From: Salinimicrobium profundisediminis
GTDB taxonomy: Bacteria > Bacteroidota > Bacteroidia > Flavobacteriales > Flavobacteriaceae
NCBI RefSeq assembly: GCF_026241755.1
Contig: NZ_JAPJDA010000030.1
Location: forward strand, 1 to 44,289
Direction of reading: 5' to 3'
Length of the DNA: 44,289 nt
Below, one piece after another: positions 8,476-17,880 of this stretch. Positions within the stretch are counted from its first letter, which is position 1, and every line of letters starts with the position of its first letter. The notes below the pieces were generated by a model. The model was not told the origin of the DNA. It ran no database searches and was given only the letters and a program-made list of their open reading frames with translations. The position numbers were made by a program, and so were the translations under genes.

Positions 8476-9624
8476 ATGGAATCCCGTAAAAAGCAACGTA
8501 TTGCTCTTAGCACTTTCTTCTTTATGTCGGGTTTTGCTTTTTCTACATGGGCATCCCGCATTCCCACCATTAAAACCCATTTTGATCTAAACGAGGCACA
8601 ACTGGGAAATCTCCTGCTGGCCATGCCGGTAAGTTCTCTCATTGGTTTGCCCATTTCGGGTTGGCTGGTGTCAAAATTTGACAGTCGCAATCCTTTAATT
8701 GCGGCTTATTTCTTTTTTGCTGTAGGGCTGGTGCTTATAGGAAGTGCGTCAAACATGGTGTTTTTGGTGGCAGGCATAAGTGTTTTTGCCTTTAGCATGC
8801 GAATACTCAATATCTCCATGAATACGCAGTCTCTCACGCTTCAAAAGTTATTTCCGCGGAAGATTTTGGGATCTTTTCACGGCCTTTGGAGTACAGGCGG
8901 ACTGGTAGGGGTGCTTTTTTCTACCTTGCTAATTAAGCTGAATGTTTCCATGCAGATCCATTTTTGGATGGTTGCAAGCCTCGGAATCTTACTCGGTTTA
9001 TGTTCTTATTCTTTTTTACTGCGGAAAGATCGTGCCACGGGCGGTAATAAATTAAGGCTTGGTAAACCCGATAAATTCATTCTTTACCTTGGGTTACTCA
9101 TCTTTTTTGCATCGCTGTGCGAAGGTGGTATGTTTGACTGGAGCGGCGTGTACTTTAGAGAAGTTGTTAAGGAAGAGGTGTTCACACTAGGCTATCTTAT
9201 TTTTATGACCTTTATGGCGCTTTCGAGGTTCTTTTCTGATAGACTCATAGAGAAACTAGGAATGGCCCGAATGTTTGTGGTGAGTTCTTCCCTTATTTCT
9301 TCGGGAGTATTATTAATGGTCCTGTGGCCGAGTTTTTGGCCGGCACTTGTAGGCTTCAGCCTTGTTGGTATTGGGGTTGCGGCTATTATCCCCATGATCT
9401 TTAGCCTGGCAGGTACTTCTAAAAAATATTCGGCAGGAATGGCTATTTCTATCATCACTACTTATGGAATTGTAGGAATGCTGTTAGGGCCGCCACTGGT
9501 TGGCTACATTGCCCATCTTTTTAACCTTAAAATTTCTTTTCTGCTGTTCCTTTTTGCCGGACTCCTGTTCATTCCCGTGTCTCAGCTGTTCTTCAGGTTG
9601 AAACAGGAAGAGCAGGTGATATAG
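8476..9624 (+). CDS. Major facilitator superfamily transporter (YbjJ-like)
   Basis: A 382-residue inner-membrane protein with about 12 hydrophobic helices in two halves. The FSTWASRIPTIKTHFDLNEA region after helix 1, the GLPISGWLVSKFDSR loop, and the shape of the N half resemble the YbjJ group of the MFS. The substrate is unknown. I set the start at ATG 8476. The frame is open 18 nt further up to a TTG at 8458, but that would add only six residues from a non-ATG codon. It is monocistronic, flanked by a divergent SpoIIAA-like gene and a 200-nt gap before the next plus-strand gene. Confidence 0.85.
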   Translation: MESRKKQRIALSTFFFMSGFAFSTWASRIPTIKTHFDLNEAQLGNLLLAMPVSSLIGLPISGWLVSKFDSRNPLIAAYFFFAVGLVLIGSASNMVFLVAGISVFAFSMRILNISMNTQSLTLQKLFPRKILGSFHGLWSTGGLVGVLFSTLLIKLNVSMQIHFWMVASLGILLGLCSYSFLLRKDRATGGNKLRLGKPDKFILYLGLLIFFASLCEGGMFDWSGVYFREVVKEEVFTLGYLIFMTFMALSRFFSDRLIEKLGMARMFVVSSSLISSGVLLMVLWPSFWPALVGFSLVGIGVAAIIPMIFSLAGTSKKYSAGMAISIITTYGIVGMLLGPPLVGYIAHLFNLKISFLLFLFAGLLFIPVSQLFFRLKQEEQVI

Positions 9625-9824
9625 GATATTGCTTTTCAGAAACGTTTCCTTTATTTACCATTTTTGAGAGGTGAGCGTTTTATGATTCTTTTAGAAAGAC
9701 CTTACTCCTTACTTTTGTATCTTATCTTGATTTCAGAAAATATTTACGCAAGCTTATAAGATGAAGTATTGAGCGGCACGAAGAATTGAATAAATTTTAT
9801 TCGGCTGTAGAAAAATAAGAAAAG

Positions 9825-10325
9825 ATGGCAAACAATGAAGATTATAAGGTACCTGCTTCAACACGAATAGGCCATGTTCATCTCAAGGTTTCAGATCTTG
9901 AACGGGCTCTGTTATTTTATAACGGGCTGTTGGGTTTTGAAGTGACGCAGCGTATGGGCGATGCAGCTGCATTTTTATCGGCTGGCGGTTACCATCACCA
10001 TATTGGCCTCAATACCTGGCACAGTAAAGGTGCGCCCGAAGCCTCTAAAAGGGGAGTGGGCCTGTACCACACAGCTATAGTTTATGAGCAAAGAAAAGAG
10101 CTGGCGCAGGTACTTCAAAGGCTTCTTGATGCCGAATATCCTTTAACAGGGGCGGCCGATCATGGCGTTTCTGAAGCCCTGTACCTCAACGATCCTGATG
10201 GTAACGGCGTAGAGCTTTATTACGATCGCCCAAGGGAGCAGTGGCCGCATGCAAAAGACGGCTCTCTGGAAATGTACACAAGGGCGTTGCACCTTGACCA
10301 TTTGCTGGCCGAGCTTAATAGTTAA
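9825..10325 (+). CDS. VOC-family (glyoxalase/catechol 2,3-dioxygenase-like) protein
   Basis: A 166-residue protein of the vicinal-oxygen-chelate fold, close to the CatE/YfiE group. The metal triad is visible: His in IGHVHLKVSD, His in GLYHTAIVY and Glu in GNGVELYYDRP. The central GGYHHHIGLNTWHSKGAP stretch is characteristic of the catechol-2,3-dioxygenase-like subgroup. It has a single VOC module pair and is about half the length of classical extradiol dioxygenases. The substrate is not deducible. It is preceded by about 200 nt without a gene and converges with the rhodanese-like lipoprotein gene, sharing 4 nt at the stop codons. Confidence 0.85.
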   Translation: MANNEDYKVPASTRIGHVHLKVSDLERALLFYNGLLGFEVTQRMGDAAAFLSAGGYHHHIGLNTWHSKGAPEASKRGVGLYHTAIVYEQRKELAQVLQRLLDAEYPLTGAADHGVSEALYLNDPDGNGVELYYDRPREQWPHAKDGSLEMYTRALHLDHLLAELNS

Positions 10326-10825
10326 TTTCCTACCGGGTAGCCTTTGTCTATCCAGTCTACTTTAATATTCTCACGCAGGTTGAGCAGTTGATGATTGGTG
10401 AAATCCATTTCGTTGAGCAGTGCAAATGCAGGCCGAACATTAGGACAAATATCAAAAGGGCAACAACCACAGTAGATAAGGATATTGCTGTCTTTTGGCA
10501 GTGTTTCCAGTTCCTGCCTCAGGTTGTTGAGGCTTTCTTTTTCTCCGGAAGGTCCTGTGTCTTTAGACCCTGGGATTATTCCACCGGCACCAAGGCTAAA
10601 AATAACAAGGCTATCTTCGGAATTTTCGAGGAGATGAACGAGCTCTGAAGGTTCCAGAAGTTGCTGCTGAGACCAGGGTTCTTGCTGAATTTCAGGTTTT
10701 GCTTCTTCAGCATAGTTTTTTACAACCTCATTATCTGCAACTGCAGATTCCTGAGTTTCGTTTTTGCAGGCTGAAGTCAATAAGGTAACCAGGCAAATGG
10801 CGGAATAGAAGTATTTGTTGATCAT
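10322..10825 (-). CDS. Rhodanese-like lipoprotein
   Basis: A 167-residue predicted lipoprotein. A short hydrophobic signal ends in LLTSAC, giving lipidated Cys20, followed by an acidic linker. The C-terminal half looks like a small rhodanese domain: VIFSLGAGGIIPGSKDTG corresponds to the IPGA substrate-loop region, and LIYCGCCPFDICPNVRPA to the active-site loop. The loop is unusual in having four cysteines (CxCCxxxxC) rather than a single catalytic Cys. Sulfur transfer, thiol redox or metal binding are all possible, and I cannot choose. It is transcribed alone and converges with the VOC gene. Confidence 0.75.
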   Translation of the reverse strand: MINKYFYSAICLVTLLTSACKNETQESAVADNEVVKNYAEEAKPEIQQEPWSQQQLLEPSELVHLLENSEDSLVIFSLGAGGIIPGSKDTGPSGEKESLNNLRQELETLPKDSNILIYCGCCPFDICPNVRPAFALLNEMDFTNHQLLNLRENIKVDWIDKGYPVGN

Positions 10826-10938
10826 ATTTTTTGTGTCCGAAGAAAATAATTCAGAATTTATAGAATGTTTAGTCGGGGCGCTTGGGTTTTGAACGGCAAT
10901 GTTAGGCTTTTATTTTTAAAATGAAAATCTGCAGGTGA

Positions 10939-11460
10939 TTACCACAGGTTCTTTACTTCATTTTTGATGTAAGCCAGGCCGGTTTCGCTAGGTGGCTGTT
11001 GATCGATAAGTGAATTTACAACTTGCTGCCGCAGTTCATTTGCGGTGGTGACCTCTTCCCGGCCTGCAACTTTTCTGAGGTTGTTTATCGTTGCATTTTT
11101 AGACGCTTTGATAACGTTCCAGCATTCGTCAGAAATATAAATTTGTTGCGCCAGGTTGTGCTCAAATTCCTGTTCAATAGCTTTTATGAGAAGCGTTAAA
11201 TAAGCTTCTTTCTCATCTCCTGCAGGTTTGATCCTTACAAGAAGATTTCCCGGGGCGATGCGTTCCAGGAAAAGGGCCATCCTTTCATAGGCCTGTAGCC
11301 GTAAAGGCAGCGCCTGTTTTTGTGATTCTTTGTGAAGTAAATACCGCCGCCGCCGCTCTTCATTGCGGGTGTGCAGGTTAAAAAAATAGAAGGCAATCAC
11401 GCCCACAACCACTGCCGGTAAAATGTAGAACAGCAGCTCTAAAATGGAATCTTCTGTCAT
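10939..11460 (-). CDS. Small membrane-anchored protein of a Bacteroidota DUF family
   Basis: A 173-residue protein with one N-terminal transmembrane helix (about residues 8-28), a basic RNEERRRR stop-transfer segment, and a mostly helical cytoplasmic domain containing ALPLRLQAYERMALFLERI and IYISDECWNVIKASKNAT. It resembles a Bacteroidota family of unknown function, which I recall as DUF7935 but cannot verify. It lies 7 nt downstream of the FMN glutamate-synthase-like gene. With that spacing and the fact that both have a single N-terminal membrane anchor, the two may form a complex, although this is inference. Confidence 0.7.
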   Translation of the reverse strand: MTEDSILELLFYILPAVVVGVIAFYFFNLHTRNEERRRRYLLHKESQKQALPLRLQAYERMALFLERIAPGNLLVRIKPAGDEKEAYLTLLIKAIEQEFEHNLAQQIYISDECWNVIKASKNATINNLRKVAGREEVTTANELRQQVVNSLIDQQPPSETGLAYIKNEVKNLW

Positions 11461-11467
11461 TGGTCAA

Positions 11468-13087
11468 CTATTGATCGGCTACCGAGGTGTCTTCAGTTTC
11501 TACCTCTTTCACATCGGTTTCTTTACCTTTTCTGTACGAGCCCCCTAAGTTAGGACATCCTGCCAAAGTAGCAACAGAATCAAATGGAACTTTTGTCTTG
11601 TTGTACATGAAAGTTTCCGCCAGGGTCTTGGCAATGAACCGGTCTCCCAGGTTAATTTCTACATCATCCATCGTGAACTGGCAGGGGTGTTCGTATCCGC
11701 AGGCATGGGTGATCTCCAGAAGTTCCTTCCTGAAATTGTTGAAATAATAATTCACCCTTTCCGATTTGTCTTTTACATTGATTCCGGCCTGTAGCCAGCG
11801 GTTTTGTGTTGCCACACCGGTTGGGCAGGTGTTGGTATGGCAGGATTGGGCCTGTATACAGCCCACGCTTAGCATGGCTTCGCGGGCAACATTAATACAA
11901 TCTACGCCCATTGCAAAAGCCATGGCCGCTTTAGCAGGAAAACCGAGTTTACCACTGCCAATAAATACAATGTGATTGGCGAGATCTCTTGCCTGGAAGA
12001 TCTTATAAACATCGGTAAACCCGTAAATCCAGGGCAGGGCCACATGATCGGCAAAACTTGGAGGGGCCGCCCCGGTTCCGCCCTCACCGCCATCAATGGA
12101 AATAAAGTCGGGTCCGCGGTTGGTTTCGGCCATGATACTCGCCAGCTCCCGCCATTCATCGAGTTTCCCAATAGCGGCTTTTATTCCCACCGGCAAGCCT
12201 GTTTCTTCCGCAATTTCTTCTATCCAGTCTACCAGCTCCTGCATGTTGCTAAAAGTGCTGTGCGCAGGTGGAGATAGCACGTCTTTGCCCATGGGCACGT
12301 GCCTAATTTCGGATATCTCCTTCGTTATTTTGGATGCGGGCAGCACTCCTCCTTTCCCGGGTTTGGCACCCTGGGAGAGTTTGATTTCTATAGCTCTTAT
12401 ACTGGGATATTCTTTAACAAGCTTTACTAGTTTTTCTATCGAAAAACCGCCGTCTTCATTTCGAATTCCAAAATATCCTGTTCCTACCTGGAAAACGATA
12501 TCTGCCCCTTTTTTGTGGTAAGGAGACAAACCTCCTTCGCCGGTGTTGTGATAAGCGTAGGCTTTTTTGCACCCAAGATTCAAAGATTCTATTGCTTTGG
12601 CAGAAAGGGAGCCAAAGCTCATTGCCGAGACGTTAATTACCGATGCAGGCCGAAATGGTCGACGTCGTTTGTGAAACTCACCCATTACTTTTGCACAAGC
12701 CACAAAATAAGGGTCTTCCCGGTTAACGTGCTTATGTGGCATGTAGTAAGGAATTACAGCATTGTTGATAAAGATGTAATTCACTTCATTGATGTCCTGA
12801 TCTGTTCCAAAACCTTCGTAATTATTGACATTTTTGGAAGATGCATACACCCAGCCGCGCTCAATTCGATTGAACGGGAGTTCTTCCCTGTTTCCTGCCA
12901 CAATGTACTGCCGCAATTCGGGGCCAATACTTTCGAGCATGTACCTGAAATGTCCTACCAATGGAAAATTATGGAGAATGATGTGTTTTTTATTTATAAA
13001 AACGTCATAAATTACTACCAGCACAACAAAAATGAGGAGCCACATCCACCAGGAGATATTTCCCAGTAAATCGAAAATACTATCCAT
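11468..13087 (-). CDS. FMN-binding glutamate synthase family protein, membrane-anchored
   Basis: A 539-residue protein made of an N-terminal transmembrane helix (about 12-35) and the FMN-binding central domain of the glutamate synthase large subunit. FMN-barrel motifs include VINVSAMSFGSLSAKAIE, ISIDGGEGGTGAAPP and HIVFIGSGKLG. CIQAQSCHTNTCPTG supplies the three cysteines of a 3Fe-4S cluster. The amidotransferase domain and GXGXG structural domain of real GltB are absent, so it is unlikely to be a complete glutamate synthase. It may be a ferredoxin- or quinone-linked oxidoreductase. ATG 13087 is preferred over ATG 13144, since the latter adds 19 residues before the membrane helix. Both are possible. 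The small membrane protein gene follows at 7 nt. Confidence 0.85.
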   Translation of the reverse strand: MDSIFDLLGNISWWMWLLIFVVLVVIYDVFINKKHIILHNFPLVGHFRYMLESIGPELRQYIVAGNREELPFNRIERGWVYASSKNVNNYEGFGTDQDINEVNYIFINNAVIPYYMPHKHVNREDPYFVACAKVMGEFHKRRRPFRPASVINVSAMSFGSLSAKAIESLNLGCKKAYAYHNTGEGGLSPYHKKGADIVFQVGTGYFGIRNEDGGFSIEKLVKLVKEYPSIRAIEIKLSQGAKPGKGGVLPASKITKEISEIRHVPMGKDVLSPPAHSTFSNMQELVDWIEEIAEETGLPVGIKAAIGKLDEWRELASIMAETNRGPDFISIDGGEGGTGAAPPSFADHVALPWIYGFTDVYKIFQARDLANHIVFIGSGKLGFPAKAAMAFAMGVDCINVAREAMLSVGCIQAQSCHTNTCPTGVATQNRWLQAGINVKDKSERVNYYFNNFRKELLEITHACGYEHPCQFTMDDVEINLGDRFIAKTLAETFMYNKTKVPFDSVATLAGCPNLGGSYRKGKETDVKEVETEDTSVADQ

Positions 13088-13271
13088 ACAAACCGCTTTA
13101 ATTCCTAAAAAATCAAAAGTTAGCTTATATAGCTGCTCCTCCAAAATATATTGTTTTAAAATATTCGTAAAATAGTTTTTTGGAGCTTTCAGTTAAAGCC
13201 AAAAAGATATAGTAGGAGGGTTCTTATTTTGCCTCATTTTAGCTATTTTCACCCCTTAAAAGAAGTTACTA

Positions 13272-15596
13272 TTGGAATCTTATTTAGCCGAATTAAATGA
13301 TGCCCAGCGAGCTCCTGTATTACAGAAGGATGGAGCTATGATTGTTATTGCAGGTGCGGGGTCTGGGAAGACGCGGGTACTTACCTATCGGATTGCTTAT
13401 CTTATGAGTAAAGGAGTTGATGCCTTCAATATCCTTTCATTAACTTTTACCAATAAGGCAGCGCGGGAAATGAAAACCCGAATTGCAAAAATTGTTGGGA
13501 ACAGTGAGGCCAAAAATCTCTGGATGGGTACTTTTCACTCCATCTTTGCCAAGATGCTCAGGTTTGAGGCCGATAAACTGGGATACCCTTCCAATTTTAC
13601 TATTTATGACACCCAGGATTCCCAACGTCTTATATCGGCTATTATTAAGGAGATGGGGCTCGATAAAGATGTGTACAAGTACAAGCAGGTCTATTCCCGA
13701 ATTTCCTCTTATAAGAACAGTCTCATTACCGTAAAGGCATATTTTCAAAATCCTGAATTGATGGAAGCCGATGCCATGTCGAAAAAACCAAGGCTGGGTG
13801 AAATTTACAGGGAATATGTAGACCGCTGCTTTAAGGCAGGAGCGATGGACTTTGATGACTTGTTGCTTAAAACAAATGAGCTGCTCAATCGTTTCCCCGA
13901 GGTGCTTCAGAAGTACCAGAATCGCTTCAGGTATATTCTGGTAGACGAGTACCAGGATACCAACCACTCCCAGTACCTTATTGTTAAAGCACTTTCAGAT
14001 AAATTTCAGAATATATGCGTGGTAGGTGATGATGCGCAAAGTATCTATGCCTTCCGTGGCGCTAACATCAACAATATTCTCAACTTTCAGAAGGATTATG
14101 ACAATGTACAAATGTACCGGCTGGAACAGAATTACCGTTCTTCCAAGAACATAGTTGAAGCGGCCAATTCTATCATTGAAAAAAACAAGACCCGACTGGA
14201 AAAAGTGGTATGGACGGCTAATGAAAACGGGCCAAGGATCGTTGTAAACCGCCTGCTCACAGATGGGGAAGAAGGAAGGTTTGTGGCAGGATCTATTTTT
14301 GAGAACCGGATGGAGCACCAAATGAAAAATGGTGATTTCGCTATTCTTTACCGAACAAACGCACAAAGCCGGGCCATGGAAGATGCCCTGCGGAAAAAGG
14401 ATATTCCTTACCGTATTTATGGTGGATTATCTTTTTACCAGCGTAAAGAAATTAAAGATGTGCTGTCCTATCTGAGGCTGGTGATCAATCCTAAAGATGA
14501 GGAAGCGCTAAAACGGGTGATCAATTACCCGGCAAGGGGAATTGGGCAAACAACTATAGACAGGCTTACCATTGCTGCCAATCACTACAAAAGATCGATC
14601 TATGAGATCATTGAAAACCTGGACAGGATTGACCTGAAGATCAACAGAGGTACCAAAACTAAGCTGGAGAATTTCATCAACATGGTCAAAAGTTTCCAGA
14701 TCATGAATGAAACTGCCGATGCTTTCACCATTGCTGAAACTGTTGCGAAAAAGACGGGGCTTTTACAGGAGTTGAAGAAAGATGGTACGCCCGAAGGTAT
14801 TGCAAAAATTGAGAACATCGAGGAATTACTTAACGGGATAAGGGATTTTGTTGAAGAGCAAAAAGAACTGGCCGATGTTACCGGTTCCCTTACCGAATTT
14901 CTTGAAGATGTTGCACTGGCTACCGATATGGATAAAGACTCGGGCGATGACGATCGCGTTGCCCTGATGACCATACATTTGGCTAAAGGCCTGGAGTTCC
15001 CGTTTGTATACATTGTAGGGATGGAAGAAGATCTATTCCCTTCGGCTATGAGTATGAGTACCCGTAGCGAACTGGAAGAAGAACGCCGGCTTTTTTATGT
15101 GGCTCTTACCAGGGCCGAGAAAAAAGCTTTTCTTACTTACACCCAATCGAGGTACCGCTGGGGAAAACTCGTAGATGCCGAGCCCAGCAGGTTCATTGAA
15201 GAAATAGATGATAAGTACCTGGATTTTATGATTCCGCAGGACGATTATAAGTACAAACCTCTTATTGATACCGACATTTTTGGGGAGGTAGATAAAAGTA
15301 AATTCCGTCAAACCAAACCTTCAAGCGGCACTCCGCCACCATCACATAAACCTACAGAAGAACAACTTCAAAAACTGAGGAAGCTGCGACCTGCAACTTC
15401 CCCCGGCAATTCGGCTTCTGCAGGAGAAGTGATCAAACTTATGGCGGGTGACGAAGTAGAGCATATGCGTTTTGGTAAAGGAAAAGTGTTGAGTATAGAA
15501 GGGGCAGGGCAGGATAAAAAAGCAGAAATCGACTTTGAAACAGGGGGGATAAAAAAACTACTCCTAAAGTTTGCTAAGCTCAAATTACTCAATTAA
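13272..15596 (+). CDS. pcrA: UvrD/PcrA-family ATP-dependent DNA helicase
   Basis: A 774-residue superfamily 1A 3'-5' helicase for nucleotide-excision and mismatch repair or for clearing recombination filaments. Motifs visible: AGAGSGKT (I), TFTNKAAREMK (Ia), VDEYQDTN (II), GDDAQSIYAFRGA (III), LEQNYRSS (IV), MTIHLAKGLEFP (V) and VALTRAEKKA (VI). The C-terminus has the PcrA-type Tudor fold, with MRFGKGKVLSIEG. The start is TTG 13272: the encoded MESYLAELNDAQRAP fits the expected N-terminus, and the next in-frame ATG is inside the first conserved block. It is transcribed divergently from the FMN protein gene. The symbol could equally be uvrD. Confidence 0.93.
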   Translation: MESYLAELNDAQRAPVLQKDGAMIVIAGAGSGKTRVLTYRIAYLMSKGVDAFNILSLTFTNKAAREMKTRIAKIVGNSEAKNLWMGTFHSIFAKMLRFEADKLGYPSNFTIYDTQDSQRLISAIIKEMGLDKDVYKYKQVYSRISSYKNSLITVKAYFQNPELMEADAMSKKPRLGEIYREYVDRCFKAGAMDFDDLLLKTNELLNRFPEVLQKYQNRFRYILVDEYQDTNHSQYLIVKALSDKFQNICVVGDDAQSIYAFRGANINNILNFQKDYDNVQMYRLEQNYRSSKNIVEAANSIIEKNKTRLEKVVWTANENGPRIVVNRLLTDGEEGRFVAGSIFENRMEHQMKNGDFAILYRTNAQSRAMEDALRKKDIPYRIYGGLSFYQRKEIKDVLSYLRLVINPKDEEALKRVINYPARGIGQTTIDRLTIAANHYKRSIYEIIENLDRIDLKINRGTKTKLENFINMVKSFQIMNETADAFTIAETVAKKTGLLQELKKDGTPEGIAKIENIEELLNGIRDFVEEQKELADVTGSLTEFLEDVALATDMDKDSGDDDRVALMTIHLAKGLEFPFVYIVGMEEDLFPSAMSMSTRSELEEERRLFYVALTRAEKKAFLTYTQSRYRWGKLVDAEPSRFIEEIDDKYLDFMIPQDDYKYKPLIDTDIFGEVDKSKFRQTKPSSGTPPPSHKPTEEQLQKLRKLRPATSPGNSASAGEVIKLMAGDEVEHMRFGKGKVLSIEGAGQDKKAEIDFETGGIKKLLLKFAKLKLLN

Positions 15597-15656
15597 GGTT
15601 AAGTAATTGTTATTCTTTGGTTTAGGTGTATTCTTGTTCTTATTTTTAAATAAAAA

Positions 15657-15869
15657 ATGATAAGAGAAGGTACAGCAGTAAAGTGGAAGTGGGGTAAAGG
15701 AACCGCCCAGGGAAAAGTGAAGAATACTTTTGATCATGAAGTTACACACACCATTAAAGGAACAAAGGTAACCCGTAAAGGAAGCCCCGAAAATAAAGCC
15801 TTGTATATTCAGCAGGAAAATGGGAATGAAGTTCTCAAACTTGAAAGTGAGGTAGAAAGAAATGACTAA
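15657..15869 (+). CDS. DUF2945 / hypervirulence-associated Tudor-like small protein
   Basis: A 70-residue, highly basic protein. It begins IREGTAVKWKWGKGTAQGKV and continues with THTIKGTKVTRKGSPENKALYI, matching the small DUF2945 family with an SH3/Tudor-like barrel. There is no known reaction, and the positive charge suggests nucleic-acid or protein binding. It lies 60 nt after the helicase and 70 nt before the YciO-like gene on the same strand, and may have its own promoter. The ATG at 15657 is clear. Confidence 0.8.
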   Translation: MIREGTAVKWKWGKGTAQGKVKNTFDHEVTHTIKGTKVTRKGSPENKALYIQQENGNEVLKLESEVERND

Positions 15870-15939
15870 ATTTCTCTAAAACTCTTACTAAAAGGCGCTG
15901 ATTTTTTGTAATTTTTGAAGCATTTAAATCAGAAGAACT

Positions 15940-16560
15940 ATGGCAGAATTAATCAGGATCTACGAAGAGAACCCCAATCCAAAAGAAGTAAAGAGAGTAG
16001 TAGAAGCTTTAAGAGACGGTGCTTTAATCATTTATCCTACAGATACGGTATACGGTTTGGGATGTGATATCACCAATAATGCAGCCCTTGAACGCATAGC
16101 CCAGCTTAGGGGTGTAAAACTTGAAAAGGCCAATTTTTCTTTTATCTGTGAAAATTTGAGCAACCTTTCTGATTATGTGAGGCAAATAGATAACCAAACC
16201 TTTAAAATACTCAAGAGAAACCTGCCCGGGCCTTATACTTTTATTCTGCCGGGGAACAATAATTTACCCTCGGTCTTTAGAAAGAAGAAGACTGTAGGTA
16301 TTCGTATACCCGATAATAATATTTGTAGAGCGCTTGTAGGAGGTCTTGGTAACCCGATAGTGTCTACTTCCATTCGTGACGATGATGAGGTGCTGGAGTA
16401 CACCACAGATCCTGAACTCATCCTTGAAAAATGGGATAAGCATGTAGAAATAGTGGTAGATGGCGGATACGGTGATAATGTACCCTCTACAGTAATTGAT
16501 CTCACTACCCCCGAACCGGAAGTGATTAGGGAAGGCAAGGGAAGCCTGGAAATATTATAA
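15940..16560 (+). CDS. Sua5/YciO/YrdC family protein, YciO-like
   Basis: A 206-residue protein with the threonylcarbamoyl-AMP synthase fold: ALIIYPTDTVYGLGCDI, LPGPYTFILPG, KTVGIRIPDN and PIVSTSIRDDDE. In TsaC/Sua5 these regions bind ATP and threonine to make the precursor of tRNA t6A37. The RGVKLEKANFSFICENLSNL stretch resembles YciO more than TsaC, and YciO proteins are much weaker or different enzymes, so the tRNA-modifying role is uncertain. It has full family length for YciO and starts at ATG 15940. A strong bidirectional terminator lies 48 nt after the stop. Confidence 0.85.
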   Translation: MAELIRIYEENPNPKEVKRVVEALRDGALIIYPTDTVYGLGCDITNNAALERIAQLRGVKLEKANFSFICENLSNLSDYVRQIDNQTFKILKRNLPGPYTFILPGNNNLPSVFRKKKTVGIRIPDNNICRALVGGLGNPIVSTSIRDDDEVLEYTTDPELILEKWDKHVEIVVDGGYGDNVPSTVIDLTTPEPEVIREGKGSLEIL

Positions 16561-16608
16561 AAGAAATCCTATTTCTCAATAATATTTCTATTGAGTATAA
16601 TAAAACAA

Positions 16609-16641
16609 AAAAGAGGCTGTCTTACAAAGACAGCCTCTTTT
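16609..16641. terminator. Bidirectional rho-independent terminator
   Basis: A perfect 15-bp stem (16609-16623 with 16627-16641, core GAGGCTGTCTT) with a 3-nt loop, and A-rich/T-rich ends on both sides. It lies between the convergent YciO-like and metalloprotease genes and should serve both. Confidence 0.9.
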
Positions 16642-16666
16642 GAATTAGGTCAAAAGGTTTTTCTTC

Positions 16667-17791
16667 TTATTCAAAAATATCTCCAAACACGGCGATGAAA
16701 GCTTCGTGCGCCTCTTGTTGAGAAAGGATATGCCCTTTCTTTTGTGCGCTGGTTGCCAGTTCATACCCCAGGCGGGCTGCTTCCATTCTTTGAAGTGGCG
16801 TACCGTGGTGGCCGCTGCTGGCAAAGCTGCAGTCTCCAATATTGAAAAATAGCTCAAAGAATTGCTCCACTCTCTTCCAGTTGTAAGTAGCACCTCTTTT
16901 ATGCGTCATGTAGTAAGCAGCTAAAAAGTCGGCTTCCAGTTCGGTAAGACGGGTGGCTGCTGCCGGGTCTTCGTCTGCACCGTTAGGATACCATTCAGTA
17001 TAATTGTCAAACTGAATCTCGTGCGCCCACTCATGAGCTAAAATCCCGGTCCATACAATACCTTCATCAATCCCTGTATTGGCAAGAACTGACGTTATTC
17101 CATCTCCAATCACAATAAGGTCTCCTGTTGTAGCGAATCCGTCCATGGCAAAATATGGACTTTCAGGAAGAACAGGTGATGCTTCATTAATAGCCAGGAG
17201 TTGATCAGCAATTGCGTATGCATCTTCTCTGGTTTCAACGTTAGCGCCAACAATCATGTATAGATCGGCCAGTTTTTCACGATCGTTCAAGCTGGCAGTA
17301 TGTTGCCCGTTTACTCTAATCTCGCCTTGTATTCCCCAAAACTTCTCCAGGTCACGAATTCTCTTCTTTACAAAATTGGTGTATTGACCTTCATCTCCAT
17401 AGTACTGTTCAGAAGTATCAAGGTACGCCATGTAGAAGCTCAGGTCAAGGTAGAGGGAGTAGTAGGTCAACGCCAGCGGATCTGAATAGAAGGGCTGGAT
17501 CACCTTATTAATTTCCTGATTAAAAGCTGTGGGTGCACATTCAGATGGCGCTACAGCATCCATTTTAAATACTTCATTCCTTAAATTGTGACCTGCATAA
17601 GTAACAGGGTCTACATTGAATTCTGGATTGAGTGTAGCGTTTGCACTTAGCGTTCGTGCCGACTGTACTGCGTTCACGCCTGCAGCATCTACATTCATAA
17701 TTTCTTCTACTTCGTTTTCTTTTTCACACGAAATACTAATAAGCCCGGCGCACAGGGTAACCATGGCAATCTTGTTGAAATTTTTCAGCAT
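16667..17791 (-). CDS. Zinc-metalloprotease-like lipoprotein
   Basis: A 374-residue predicted lipoprotein. The signal ends in LISISC, giving lipidated Cys22. The C-terminal half carries ILAHEWAHEIQ, an HExxH zinc motif at residues 253-257. ELEADFLAAYYMTHKRG further on provides a likely third ligand, as in gluzincin-type neutral zinc peptidases. A region of about 150 residues between the signal and the catalytic part is not recognisable. It is probably an outer-membrane-attached peptidase facing the periplasm or surface. It is transcribed alone between a terminator at 16609 and the OmpA gene's terminator. The substrate is unknown. Confidence 0.8.
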   Translation of the reverse strand: MLKNFNKIAMVTLCAGLISISCEKENEVEEIMNVDAAGVNAVQSARTLSANATLNPEFNVDPVTYAGHNLRNEVFKMDAVAPSECAPTAFNQEINKVIQPFYSDPLALTYYSLYLDLSFYMAYLDTSEQYYGDEGQYTNFVKKRIRDLEKFWGIQGEIRVNGQHTASLNDREKLADLYMIVGANVETREDAYAIADQLLAINEASPVLPESPYFAMDGFATTGDLIVIGDGITSVLANTGIDEGIVWTGILAHEWAHEIQFDNYTEWYPNGADEDPAAATRLTELEADFLAAYYMTHKRGATYNWKRVEQFFELFFNIGDCSFASSGHHGTPLQRMEAARLGYELATSAQKKGHILSQQEAHEAFIAVFGDIFE

Positions 17792-17880
17792 AATTTTAGT
17801 TTAGTTTGATTTTTATTAGGTGCTGAAGCTAATAAAAAAATATTATTTTAAGTGTAATTTACTGAAGATTAATTTGTTAA

